Assembly: GCA_013398015.1 (NCBI GenBank)
Contig: VZRR01010733.1
Span: 1-64,000 of the forward strand
Reading direction: 5' to 3'
Length of the DNA stretch: 64,000 nt
DNA from: Oreocharis arfaki
Taxonomy: Eukaryota; Chordata; Aves; Passeriformes; Paramythiidae
A program made the position numbers and the translations under genes. This document shows positions 22,301-35,420 of this stretch, in pieces. Within the stretch, counting starts at the first letter, position 1. The number at the start of each line of letters is the position of its first letter. The notes under the pieces are model-generated. The model was not told the DNA's origin, did not search any database, and saw only the letters and a program-made list of their open reading frames with translations.

Positions 22301-25300
22301 GGCAGGTGCCAAATTATCAGGTCTGAGGTCTCGGCCAGCTGTGTAAATCTGACAACAATTTCTGTCATCAGAAAGAGAAGGAAGTCCAAGAAGTTATTGC
22401 TAAGCTGTGCTTGGAAACAGCAAATGTTTTCTATTTTTTTTTTCATGTTCAGGGATTCATTAATAAAGCATTTTAAAAGAGATTGGTGTCTCACAATAGC
22501 CTTTTCTATGGGGGATGTGGAAAGGGAGACTGTAGTGAAATTGGCCTGATTATCAGTCAGCAAGGCTAGTTTCAAAGTTGGAGGGGAACACTGGTTTACT
22601 GAGTGCTAAGCCAGATCTACAGCCTAGAACTTCTCCAGAAGGAAAACAAAGTACCTGCTAGAATTTTTGGATCCCAGGACACTTGCCAGTGCAGTCTGTC
22701 GTGTGTGTGTGTGTCCTTGTCAAGTGACCTTGTCAAGAGATCATCTACCTAATCCAGAATTATCAAAGCCTCATCTCTGCCTATCGCCTTTCTGGGAATG
22801 CTCTGCTGGGAAAATTTTTTGCAGAAACACCAAGCATTTGTTGGCAAAGTTCAGGTGCCTTTGGTGAGTAATGCAGCCTTGGCTCAGAACAGAAAGCCTT
22901 GCTCTCCTCTGCCTAAAAGGATCCAAAGAGCAAAACCAAGGGATTGCTTTAGACTCCCTTTGAGATCTCTTATGTGGGATGCTGCAAGTTTACTCCTCTT
23001 GTTTCAGTGCACACAGGGGAGAAAGAATATGAGCTCTGCTGTCTTTGCTATTCAAGTAACTTCTGTTTATGTTCCTCTGAAGGTCCTAATTTGTCACAGA
23101 AATTATAATCAATAACAGCTATAATTCTGTTCCTTTTGTGTGATCATCCTACCAGGGCTGGATACAATAAGGGAAATTCTACTGCATCAGTGGCCAGGAG
23201 ACTGTTAAACAGCTTTTCCTCTTTAAAATGCATGAGGACCCACAGGGCAGGAATGGAGAAGTGTTGCATTACAGAGGGAGGTAAGCTGAGGACAAATAGA
23301 GACCATAACCTGGACAAGGAATTCATTACATTCCTGGTGCCAAGGCCCCACATGCACACTCACCACTGGCAGAGCTGTACACTGGGGAGCAGGGACAAAG
23401 AAAGGGCATTGAAATTGTCCTGCCAAGATAAGTTTTAATCGTTTTTAGTCTGTTTGCAACATCAACTGAAATCCCCTCACTAAACTATTGTAAACCTCAT
23501 GGAGAAACTACACTTGGCACAAGCATCCTTCCTGTTCCATTATTGGCTTCCAGTTCTGTTCAAACCATATGGACCAGCAAAGACCCGGGCACTTGGTGGG
23601 GATTTTTTTCTCTTTGCCTGTCATATGGCCCATTAAGCTTGCAAAGGTCTCAGGTTAACTACTCTCGGGTTACTTTGGCAAGAGGTTGTTTTAGTGAAAG
23701 CTGCTGACCTGTTTTTCCCTTGGGCTTGGTCTTCTAACATTTAAGTAAGGATTTGGGGGTTCAGGTTAAGCTTCTGGGGACTGTTTCTAAGTCATTACTG
23801 TTGTGCATAGTAAAGCTGTAGAAACTTGAGAGTATGAGCTCAAAAAATTGTTTTGTACATATCGGATACAGTAGATGATGACAGTTTGAGCAGTTTTAGT
23901 GCAGCTACCAAATTTCACAGCATAACCCTTTGAACTGAGCTAAGAGGTCTTTTTTCTGACTTTCAGTTGTGACTGTTGATAACAGTCTGTTATCAGCTCT
24001 GAAGGTATGTATGAAAAGGGTAATACAAAATCCAAAACCAGATAGATAAAGCAACCTCTGTTATTTCCCATAGGCTTCTGCCATGAACTTTGCCGTAGGA
24101 AAATAAAATAAAAAATCAAGCATCCATTTCACATACCTTTTGCTAGGATCCAACACTCTGTCTGTAGAGGCAGAGCCCTGTGCTCTCTGTGGCTGAAGCG
24201 TGGGGGTTGTAGGTATAGCTTTTGAAAAAATCTCTTTACAGGTCCTGGTTCAAGCTGTGTGCTCTTACAAAACTTCATTGTGGAAGCTGTATGGGAAGTA
24301 CTTTCTCTGGTTGCTTTGTCTTTAGTACTTAGTGTACTACCACCTGGCTCATAGTTTTCTTGTGGAAACCATTTTGTGGCTATTGCTGAGCCTTAAAATA
24401 CAGGGGAGGTTTTCAGATCTAGGTGCATCCCATGCCCTAAAAATTCTGGCTGTTGAAATGCAAATTCTGCTGCCAGCCTTTTCTTCCTCTGGGTGATGTG
24501 GGAGGGAGAAATGTAGCAATGCAAATTTAGAAAATACAAAGGATGTGTTAACCAAAAAAGCCATATAGAGCACATTTGCCTTTGGCTAACTTGTTTGCAA
24601 AGAGGTCTCTCTCAAGAACATGCTGTGACAGCAGGCACAGAAGGGCACCATACAAGGGGCACATGCTGGGCCTCACTGCTGGTGATGCTGCTGGCCAGGG
24701 TCTGCCTGATTACAGTGCCTGTAACACACCCACTGATCATCAAGAGCTTCCACCTCGTGCTGAAGGACTGAGAACAGTAACTGGGGGCTGGCACCAGAGG
24801 CTTGCTTTGTCAATTTATTGGAAGAAGCCTCCAGCACTCAGCACATTTTCATATCTGAGGGTGGCTGGAAACCAGTGTAGCTGGTTCAGGTAGGAGAAGC
24901 AAAGAATTTTCATATCTTGAATTCCTTGGTGTGAGCTGTGGTTTTGCTTCTCAAAGTCAAACAGAAAAATCCTGAGAGCTGAAATGTGCTTCTCAGGTCT
25001 GATATCAAAAGCCATTGCCTTTACTCTTCATAATTTCAAAACTCTTGCATGGTACAAATAGCCTAGAACTATTTCACATGAACATGGTCCAAGTACTCTT
25101 TCACATGAACATGGTCCATTTTTTTTTTCTACATTTTCACTTTATTTTTGTTTCATAACTTTGTGACCTGGTATGTATGTTGCAACAGTTTATTGCAAAA
25201 GATCCCATGCAGCTTTATACCTCCTGCTAATGAGACACAGCAATGGCCATGCCCAGTGCTAATTTGCAGCCTTCTCTTGTTTTTTATTAATTACTTTTGG

Positions 25301-27630
25301 AGGATATGTTGTTTTTTAGGGCAGAAAACTAAGAGAAAAGAGCACGGCTACCAAACTGGGGGTGGGGGAAGTTCAGGTAGCCTCCAGAGTTAGATTCTTC
25401 AAATCTTGCAGAGCACAAGCACCTTTTCTGTTGTACTAAGACAACCATTTTCTCTCTGAGGCTGTGTCACTTCTACTTTAGCTATACTATTATTTTTAAT
25501 TACAATTATAGATGTTACTGTACTTAATAACCTCTAGGTGGCAAACAAAATTGCACCTCTGAGATCTAATATCTTCTTGTAACAAGGTCTAATAATAAGC
25601 TTCTTTTAACACCTGCTGAGACATATTCTCAGCAAAGTCTCTTCCTTGGTCTTGACCTAAGAAAAGACTTCAAACCTGTAATTGCTCTAAAGACTAGGTG
25701 TTCGTTTTCCCAACTCTAAGACCAATAATATTTAGGGAATTATTCTAGATGTAGATATGTGCATAAGGAACACTTTCTCTGGCAGAATATTTCCCAAGAG
25801 CTATGATGCATTTGAGTCTTGTCCTGCACACAGTGATCCATTAGCCAAGAAATACACGGTTGTTTTATATTCACCTCCTTTCAGAGGTTTCCATTCTGCA
25901 GAGAAGCAACTGGTCCTTCATTCAGCACCCCCGAGAGGTGGAAGCTCATGAGAACTGTGTGAAACTAACATTTGTAATAAAAGGAAATGATTGTTTGTGT
26001 AAACAGAGACCGGTAAGCTGCTTAGCATGCATTAGCACCTTCTTAACATTTGAAAATGCGTTAAGAAATTCTAGAGAGGAGATTATGGAGCTGAACATAG
26101 GTGAAGATGTTGTCAACAGAGTGTGTGGGTGGGATGTAAACATACGGGCTGTGCATAAATATAGGCCTTTGTTAGAGTAGCCCTGGTTCTCTTGATTCTT
26201 TAAATACCCGTGATTTGAGATTCCTGGGTTTTTTTCCTTCCAGGTGGAGAAGGGAAGGAAGTTGTACGAAGCCAGTTGCACCTTGCAGGTGGCTAAACGA
26301 AGGCACAGGCTGGGTGACAGAACCAGGCAATGCCAGCACAAAAGGGACAGGGACTTCACAAGTGCCACAGGAAGTTGCCCAAAGGACTTCCTGCAGTTTG
26401 CCTTGGAGAGCAAAAAATTCAAGTGAGCTTTTTGGCAACAATACCAACTTGGGCAGTCAGTGCCAGCCCTCTGCCACCCTTGGCTGTGCTCGTATGAGCA
26501 TCAGTGCACAGTGGACTGGGTGGAGGAGCTGCACTGCCAGGAAATAAATTTTTTTACCCTCTGTTTCCTTCTGTGTTTGTCTACTTATAGCATCCTGCTG
26601 CTGAACAGCAAACCACCTGTGGCCTCACCATGGAAAAGCTTCCTTAGGGCTTACATAAGCCAGGTGACCTGGGTAAAGTCATTCCCTGGCACGTAGCAGA
26701 GGGGAACTGAGGTAGGAGGGAAGGCAACCTCAGCAGGGGTGATGTTCCCTGTGTGCTGCACAGCATTTTGGGACCTTTCTGCTCACTCAGCTGTCCTGCA
26801 GGTTTGAGGGACTTAGTGAAAGGTACCCTTGTGTTGTGAACGTGTTGGACAACTGGCCACTGCCCATCATGGTCACACTAAATTCATTCTGTAGCCACCA
26901 GGCTTCCTAAAAATTGGGGAGAAAGAAAGAAGATACAATTTAGGAAGCCTGCCTTTCCCCTAAAGTCTCCAAAGTTCCTGTTCGTGGAGCTGGAAGTTTG
27001 GAGCAGCTATTCCAGAACACAGCTTGAGGAGAGTGGCTAAAGTCATTAGAGCTGGCTACAGTTTCACCACTGTGTTCCAGGAGTTGTCCTAAGTGACCTT
27101 CTCAGCCTGGCCTGTTTTAATCATTGAATCGTAGCACAAGGAGGATTTGGGAAAGGCTCTTTGTCGTGTAGCTCTGACTTAAGAGGAATGGAGAGCTTTT
27201 TCTCTTTCTTTGTAGAGGAAGGATGTTATTTAAGGCCAGTGAGGAAGATATGTAAGCTGTGCATCTCTCATCAGTTCAAAACAAACATCTGTTCACCTCA
27301 TCCTCCTGTCAGGTACGTTAGGCAGCCACCTGTGCAAGGCCCCGAGAATCTCATTTTGAAGAGTTCACCATTCTTCCCAAACGTTGCACGAGAAATTTAG
27401 ACACAGCCTTAACACTAGGTAAACTTTATCCCAAGGGAGCAAGTGTTCCAAGAGAGCTGATGAAATAGTGAAGGCAACAATACCTAACTCCTTTGGTTGG
27501 TCTGATTTTCACCTAGATTGATTGGTTTCATTTTCATGCAAATATGATCCAATTGTTCCATAGGCAAATGATGAGTACAGCAGAAACCAAGAACCTGTTA
27601 AACTCCCCACTTAACCAGGAATTCTAACAA
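19365..27630. other. Intergenic DNA between PNPLA3 and SULT4A1 (part 1)
   Basis: No recognisable coding exon, RNA gene or PNPLA5-like patatin motif. It contains a 26-bp exact tandem duplication at 21821-21872, a 20-bp duplication (TTTCACATGAACATGGTCCA) near 25070-25120, and otherwise unique-looking AT-rich sequence. Confidence 0.6.
21821..21872. repeat. Exact 26-bp tandem duplication
   Basis: A 26-bp unit beginning GAATCAAGTCCATAATAATT occurs twice without a mismatch at 21821-21846 and 21847-21872. Just upstream (21680-21770) are several looser copies of TATCAAGT. The exact identity suggests a recent event. Confidence 0.9.
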
Positions 27631-27635
27631 GCTTA

Positions 27636-28219
27636 AGGAGGATATGAGGGCTCTGCAGAGGGATCAGGACAGGCTGGATCCATGGGCCCAGGCCAGTGGT
27701 CTGAGGNNNNNNNNNNNNNNNNNNNNNNNNNNNNNNNNNNNNNNNNNNNNNNNNNNNNNNNNNNNNNNNNNNNNNNNNNNNNNNNNNNNNNNNNNNNNNN
27801 NNNNNNNNNNNNNNNNNNNNNNNNNNNNNNNNNNNNNNNNNNNNNNNNNNNNNNNGGAGGGGCTCAGCCTGGAGAAAAGGAGGCTCAGGGGGAACCTTCT
27901 GGCTCTGCACAACTCCCTGACAGGAGGGGGCAGCCGGGGGGGGTCGGGCTCTGCTCCCAGGGAACAGGAACGGGACAGGAGGAAACGGCCTCAAGCTGTG
28001 CCAGGGGAGGTTCAAGTTGGACATCAGGAGGAGTTTCTTCACTGAAAGGGCTGTCAGGCACTGGAAGGGGCTGCTCAGGGCGGTGGTTGAGTCTCCATCC
28101 CCAGCCAAGGAAAGCTGGACATGCCACTCAGTGTTCTGGGCTGGGTGACAAGGTGGGAATTGGTCACAGGTTGGACTTGATGATCTTGGAGGTCTTTTCC
28201 AACCTCAGTGATTCTGTAG
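27636..28219 (+). mobile_element. CR1 LINE, 3' part, interrupted by an assembly gap
   Basis: The left side matches CR1 pol/3' sequence (GGGCTCTGCAGAGGGATCAG, then GGCTGGATCCATGGGC). The right side has CTCAGCCTGGAGAAAAGGAG, then CTCAAGCTGTGCCAGGGGAG, then TTTCTTCACTGAAAGGG, and ends in the classic CR1 terminus TTGATGATCTTGGAGGTC... TTCCAACC... GATTCTGT. It inserted in plus orientation. Only frames broken by the gap remain, so it is not autonomous. Confidence 0.9.
27707..27855. other. Assembly gap (149 N)
   Basis: A run of 149 N inside the CR1. The flanks are not adjacent in a typical CR1, where several hundred bases separate them, so the run may understate the true gap unless the copy is internally deleted. 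Confidence 0.97.
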
Positions 28220-30646
28220 TTTACAATCAGCAAGTTACTGTGGACTCCCAGTATCACCAGTTGTTGAAATGCCATTATAAATCAGTAAGTCCCTATGTAC
28301 TGGTATTAGGATTTAAAAATAATTGCCAGGTCCAGATCTTCAATTGCTGCAAATCACTGTATTCACTTTTCAAATGTGCTGGTGAATTTGTTTTAGAAAC
28401 CAGCGAACTGTTCTGCTTGGATAATACTTTTGAGTGGTTCCCTTTACTTCAATGATGTTTTTCAGCAAGAAAAGCAGTATAAAATTTGTACCAGAAATTG
28501 TACAGGAGTCCTGACATCTTTCCCAGCTCTGTTCTGTTGGAAGACCAAGGACTTTTCACTTTAGTATTTCATCCCTTTTGTGTCTTGTACTGCCTTCAAT
28601 TGCTCTGCTCCTTCCTCCTCTGCTTCCATGTTTGTATGCTCCCTGACTTCCCTTCCTTCTCATGCCAGTTCTCAGATTTTAGGCTTAGCCAATACCATTA
28701 GCTAACTTCAGAGAGTCAAAAGTGAACAGTTTGCTGGGTTAGAAAGCTGAACTGGAGCAGGTAAGCAGGTACCAGAGGGAGGCTCTGCCTCCTTGGCATG
28801 AGCCAGCTGGTGGCTTGGTTCTGTTCATAGCGTGACAGTGGGGTCAGTGCAGGCTGCGGGTGCTGAGGCACATTTCCAAACATTTTGTGACTTGTGAGCA
28901 GCCCCTGCTTCCATCTCCTGGGTGTGCAAGGGAGAGGGCACAGCACTGTGCCAGCTAAAGCTGGTTAGTGGGTCAGAGAGCTGGTTCTGGCACGGGAAGG
29001 GACTGACTTTCACCTCTGTCCTCTGCCGTTCCTGAAAAAACAAGCCATGGGAACCAGACTTCTGCTGTGCCTGTTCTTTCAGAAGTCCAGAGCCTTTTGC
29101 AGTTTCTGTCTGTGCTGTGACAAGACTGACCAAGGGCTGGGGGCTTTTTGGCCTTTCCATTCTCCCCCACCCAGTCTGCTCTCTGTATATCCCAGGCAGA
29201 TGTCCCTGATGAGCTCCTAATGTCTGTACGTGTGCCTTCTGAGAAATGCTGCTGAGGACCACGCTGGTTACATTTCTAACCATCTTAAATTGTGTACAAA
29301 ACAGTAATTGTCATCTTCTCAGGCCTTAAGTCCTTGTCCACAGGACAAAATAATTTTCTCTCCTTCCCTAACCCATTCTAATTTACGAATCTAGGCCACT
29401 GTGTCACACCACCTCCCTTTCCTCACCATTCCCCCCATTTCTTTCCCAGCTGCTGAATGTTGGCTTGCTGCAGGGAATTTGATTGTGGAATGATGTCAGT
29501 TATGTTGTGAAACAGCCAGACTCTGGTCTTAATTCCTAGCTGCTGAATTCAGAGAAACTCTTAACTTCAACTTTACCCACAGTAATAGATCTGTCCTGAC
29601 TTGTCCTGTGAAATGAATGATACTCCAAAAATAGGAGTAAATACCATGTCCTTTTCCTAAATAAATACTGACTTTGGTCAACCCAAGAAACAAGGTTTGT
29701 TTGCTTCAGTCCATTTCAGAAGCAAAGCATGAAGTTTGATCTCACTGAACAAGATCTGAGAAAGAAAACTCCCTAATTCGATTCACCCCCTTTCCCTGTT
29801 TGCCAGCCTGCTGCCCACTGAGTTCCACTGAGCCCCCCTAAATGTGCACACACCCAAAGAGCAGTTCCTGTTACATTTAACTGAGCTGTGCTCCTGCTTT
29901 CAGCCAAAGAAGATGTTCTGACTGCCAGCAGATCAACCCCTTCTTTGGCACCTCAGAAAGGGGATAAGATGTATCCTGCTGCACAGGAGACCAGGCTAAT
30001 ACTGATTATTCCCCAGGATTCCCAGCAACGTCACAGGAAGCTCAGGAAGGAGTGCATGCAGGCAGAGGATTCACTATCCTTTAGCAAGTTCTTACTTTTT
30101 ATTCTCCAAGCTCAAGAAACAGGCATTTTCCTACCGCAGCTGAAGTGTTCCACCATGTCTGGAGGCTCTGTGGAAGGGAGGAGATAATTTACACTAATTC
30201 AGAAGAAACACAACTGCTTTACTGCCCTCCCCCCTCCAAAGCTAGGCACGCAGAGTATAAGTGAAGATTAACTGGGAGACTAGGAGGAAGAAAGAATACG
30301 GCTAGTTGAGATAAGCAATCTTATCTTTAGATGACCTCTTTTAATCTTATTTGTTGCCAAGATCAGCACAAGCCCAAGTTCTGCATATTCAGAAAACAAA
30401 ACAGCAACACATTTAGTAGTGTTAATCTTTATTTTGCATTAAATTTGCCAAGCAGAACAAGAAGCTTGATTTCATGGGGGCATTTCAAAGTTCAGCTAAA
30501 TAATCATGCCTTATAGACAGGAACTTTTAGTGTACCATCAGGATAAACTGTTTCTCTAGCATAATTAAAGACACATCTTTTGATATTTCTCTACTCACAG
30601 ACTTCCATGTGGCTTTGCCTGCCTCCATTATACCACGAAAAATAAT

Positions 30647-30677
<31 letters not shown>

Positions 30678-33600
30678 CACACAGAACAACTAACAGCATA
30701 AGCACCAAAAGACAGTTTTAGGTCTTTTACTGCATCATAGGTGTTCATAAACTGAGGTGTTAATTTGTCACAAACTTAGCATCAATGGTTTAACTCCATA
30801 GACACATTTATGCTTTATATTATGCATTACACTTTCTAACCTTGGTGTCTGCTTATAGTTCTTAGCCTTTTTCTGAGTACCAATGGAATGCTGTTCTGTG
30901 TGGAGCCATGGAAATCCTGGCCCCAAAGAGCAAGGTGCAGTCTCTGGAAATACCAAGATTCAGTCACGAGTAGCCGCCACAAATGTGAATGCAGTTTGTC
31001 TCAGTCCATGCGTGTGGGCTGTAACTGGGCTGCTCCCTCAGTTTTGGCAAATCTCAGATCCCCACCTCTAATTTAGACAAGTGAACAGGAGTGCATGCTG
31101 CAGCCTACAGCACGTGTTTCCTCATCCAGAGCTCTCCAGGTGTCCACTTGATGGTTGCATTTCACATCTCGTGGTTACGGAGGTTGAGGTATAGAGGTTT
31201 AGTGACATAATTGAGATTACAATAGAGAACAAATGAACTAAAGCATCCCCTTTCTATTTGCCAACCAGCCATGAGGAGAGGTTATTTCTTAAGGAGGTCC
31301 TTGACAGCTGTGTGCTGTGAAGCCCTTGAATGCCCCCCTTTTCCTCACCTTTTCTTGAACACTTTGCCCTTTTCCTTTGTTCTTAGCCTTTGTAGGCAGC
31401 AGGCTCCTTGCCCTGTTGCTTCAGTGCCAGGCAGCCCTCCAGCCTTCCTCCAGCACATGTTGCAGCTCTGACCCCATTAATCTGGCCAAAAGGCTTTTCA
31501 AAGTGGAAACATTGATAATCACTGGACATTCTCCTGTTGTCAGGGGCAAGCAATCTATTATCTTCATGGAAAATATCTGTTAGCAATGGGTAAGTTGTGA
31601 AAGCAATAATACCCCAAGGGCTGTCTGACCCATGGAAAATTAAAAATCCAGAAAAATACTTTGCATAGATGCCTTCTTAAAGAGTCATTAAGAGGTTTAT
31701 TGAGTTTACAGCTAAAAATATCTTCATGTAGGTAACCATTGATGGGTCAAAAAGATTAGTTATAATTCTATAATTCTTTCAAGGAGTATGTAGATGCAAA
31801 TCATGCCTCCTGGATTGGTTTCTAAATTGGTGGGGTAGCGGTGTAACTAGTTTGAAAGAGTCTTTAGACAAGTCTGAAGTTACCAGTCACTTTGTAAAAC
31901 ACAATTTCACGTAATCTACATTCAAATCCAATGTCCCACAGAAGGAGCACGTGGGAATTTCCCCCCATAGTTTTATGGAAAAGTCCAGCTGGTAATCACT
32001 CACTGATGAATCCTAGAAGTGTAAGAGGTCTAATGTCAGATGGTGGCCTGTTGTACAAACCCTTCCCACTTCATATCCCAGACAGCTCACAAATGCTTTA
32101 TTCATCCTGAGTTGCAGAGACTTCAATCTCCTCTCACAGCCCAAGACCTCAAAAAACCTTTCAAAATGCAACCAACACTGATAAAACATTCCTTCAACTC
32201 CCAATCCTATGACTTGGCTGTGATGTCCCCTACTGAGGGGATGAATCCATTCCCTTCCTTGCTATCTGTTGTACTGACACTTTAGTGAATCCAGAACTTC
32301 AGTTTCAGTCTTCTGCTGAAACCTACAACATAATTCCTTTTTCCATCCTGAGAAATCAAACCAGACCAAAGCTGTCCTTAACATTTACCAAATCTCTTGA
32401 CTGAATCCACAACATGGTCCTCCCAAATGAACCTAGGAAATTTGTTCAGGATTCCCATCCTGGTCACCATGTACTACTAATTAAATATTAGATTACAAAA
32501 TCCTTTTATTTTCCCAGAATAGAACGGATGTGAAATTGTCTCCAAGAAAAGCAGATTTCTGTGGTTTCCCTGCACTGTGGCCCATCAGTAGTGCATCTAG
32601 GTCAAAGAAACAGTGCCCTGCAGTTCCAACAGGGACCAGTTCTAGGAGGGAATGTTCCTAATACAGATATTTTTCTGCTTTTCTTAAACCTTGTTCTGTA
32701 TAAATTTGGTATTTCATCCACTGATATTCTGCCTACCAGAAGCCTGATTCTCTAACAGAAATTCATTCTCATCTGAGCCCTTGCTGTCAACACCTTTTGT
32801 TTCCTCCTCCCCTTACTGTAATGAGTTTACAGGAGACTGCAGCTTATCCTCTCTCATCGTGGTTTGTTTTGTGACGTGGATGAGGAGCCACAGAAGCAGC
32901 CCGAACAGCACAACTGAGAAGCTGGCACAGAAGCAAAGGAGCGAGAATGAACAATGGAGGTTGGGGCAAAGAAGGAGATGGGGACATCCCTGACTGAAAG
33001 TATGGTGGAACAGCCGTCAGAAATGTTCTTTAGCTTTTTGTGGGATCTGGGATATGTGCTGTCACTGCTTCAGAACAGAAATGGTTAAAGTTTAATGTAC
33101 ACAGAAGATCTACTCTAACTGAAATTATAAGACAGTCCTAATTCTGTTGAAAAATTTTGTCTTTTGTTAAAAAAAGCATTCCTGATGTCAAGTAAGTTTG
33201 ATTAATTTGTAGTTTCCTGGAGTGGCAAAGTAAGTTACATCTTCAAAGGAATGCTGCAAAACAGCAACCAATGCAGCCAAGCTTGTCAAATGTACATTTC
33301 ACAATTAGAAAAGGATACAATATAGAGAAAGACTGTGAGATGACCTTTAAATCTTGAAACAACTCTTTAAAGTACCAGAAAACAGGTTATAGAGCAGCAC
33401 ATTGCATTCAATAATGCAATTTTCATTAATTCTTTGAGGTGTGTATCTCAAGCTTTTTTGAATCTGCAAGTACAATCTACATAGTAATTAAAAAATCTTT
33501 GCTGCAGCTCATAAAATGCAGCTAAAATCTCAGAGTGCTGTTTGACTTATAGTCTATTCTCTGCATTTCCATAGTTTGATTTTTCTATGTAGCAGCAGAT

Positions 33601-35261
33601 TCAAAGGACCACAGAATGTTACCTCTGTATTCATTGTTATTAGTGCAACATCAAAATATAGCTTCTATTTTTCTCATTCTCTTTTGTCTTCCTTTACAGA
33701 GAAGGAACAAAAAGCAGACTAAGACCTAACAGTTTGTGCAAAACACAAGGAATTACCTAAACAGATCTTTTTTGCTTCAGGCTTTGCACTTAAAACTAAG
33801 ATTCATCATGATCTAATGGGCAAGGTCACACTAGACATTTACAGGAGGACAAAAATACTGCTCAAGAATTTAGCTGACATAAATTGTCATAGAGCAAAAA
33901 GTGGATGGTGTTAAAGTACTTACAATTAAAATGTGACAAGTGGTCCAGTAAATATTGTTTTGCTTTATCCTACAGTTTTTGCTTTGTGGTGCCAACAGCA
34001 GCAGCAATCTGGAAAGCAGGTTTAGAACAGATTAATGCAGTCCTATTCCCAACAAAGGATTTACGTTCTCAGTAGCTGGAAGGCACATACACAGGCAATG
34101 GGGGTGCTGGTTTCTCAACTCCAAAGCCAGACCTATTAAGCCAAGTTGTCCTAGATTATTAATATTTTTCCAGCTTCATTTACATGTAACAGCATGAAAT
34201 GTAATGCTGGTATAAATCAAGTGAAATCAACACCAGGTGTAAGAGAGCTAGGAATGGACTTAATTTGTTGGGCAAGAAGGAACACTCCCTTTCAGGTCAG
34301 ATTTTCAAAATCTGGCAGGCTGAATTTCTTGCTAAATTATTACAGCCCCATTCGACATGTGCCTGGCTTTTGTAAATGCAACAGTCTAATTAAAGGATAG
34401 TTTAAGCAAGAATTACAAAGGTTGGATCATGCAGCACCTAGAACTGGGGAAGAAACCAGACTCCTTTTTATAGTCAAAGTACCACTCTTTCTTCTGTTTA
34501 TTGGCTTTCTCTTTGCATATGTTATTTTCTTAGGCTACAAGGTATCCTTTTTAACCAAATCCATTCAAATCCATATTTAAACCCAAGCCTGCTTCATCCC
34601 TGTGACAGCTAGATGGAAAGCAATGCAGTTCATGCTCAGTGTGTCCCTAGTACTGAGGGATGGCATCTGGTAGTCACAGCTGCAGCTCTCCATTGGAAAC
34701 CACCCTCTTGACAGAGAAAGAAGCATCTGAAGTTGCATCAGTCACTGCAGTTTCAGTGCATGGATGCAAATTTCACCGTGTGAAATCGCATTGTAAGAAA
34801 CTGTACACTTTTTTTTAATTGCCAGGAGTCGTTTCCTGCTCTTTCCCCATCCCTTGGAAACAATGGTTCTTTCTTCAGGTAAAGGTCACATCAGGAAGGA
34901 GTAAACAATGACTCCAGTCAAAGATGGTGCTCCATTTGAAAACTAAATTTGACAAGAATAATGCAGGCTACTTGTTCAGCACAGCCCGTAGTGAGCACAC
35001 AGTGGTGCTTTGGAGAACCTCATGGCTTCAGTGCCACTCACACTGTAAATACCTAAGCAGCTTAGTAAACATTTTTGTTTTTTGAACAGAAGGCCCTCCA
35101 TTATGAATGAGAAGCAGAGCTGGATGATGGATTTGGGTGTATGTGTGAAAGGCAGAGCAGATGTACCCAAAGCATGCTTCCTGCCCAAATGTGCCACCAC
35201 AGCTGAAGCCTTTACATCCTTTGTTGCAATGGAAAGCCTTGCCTTCAGCAGCAATCCAGAA
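28220..35261. other. Intergenic DNA (part 2)
   Basis: No supported gene. It includes a CA/TA dinucleotide microsatellite at 30647-30683 and otherwise unique-looking sequence with only short, chance-like open frames. Confidence 0.6.
30647..30683. repeat. (CA)n with short TA core
   Basis: About 13 CA units, then ATATATATA, then further CACACA. A simple dinucleotide microsatellite. Confidence 0.92.
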
Positions 35262-35420
35262 CATCACAGAATCAGAGCCACTTGGATTGGAAGGGATCTT
35301 TTAAAGGTCATCTTCAAATGACCCTGCAATGAGCAGGGACACCTTCAGCTACATCAGACAGCTCGGAGTCCCGTGTTTCCAGGGATGGGGCATCCACCAC
35401 CTTTCTGGGCACACCAGAGG
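35262..35420 (-). mobile_element. CR1 LINE 3' end fragment (minus orientation)
   Basis: Begins with the reverse-complement CR1 terminus (CATCACAGAATCAGAGCC), then TTGGAAGGGATCTTTTAAAG, then CTGCAATGAGCAGGGACACC, then TTTCCAGGGATGGGGCATCC and CTTTCTGGGCACACC. About 160 bp of a 5'-truncated copy, the commonest form of CR1 in bird genomes. Confidence 0.88.

Noticed and set aside
25946..26422. 158-codon minus-strand open frame
   Set aside because: Not recognised as any family, no exon partners; length is possible by chance in 26 kb of intergenic DNA.
27611..28455. Open frames containing a run of X residues
   Set aside because: They run through the assembly gap and a CR1 fragment; not a host gene.
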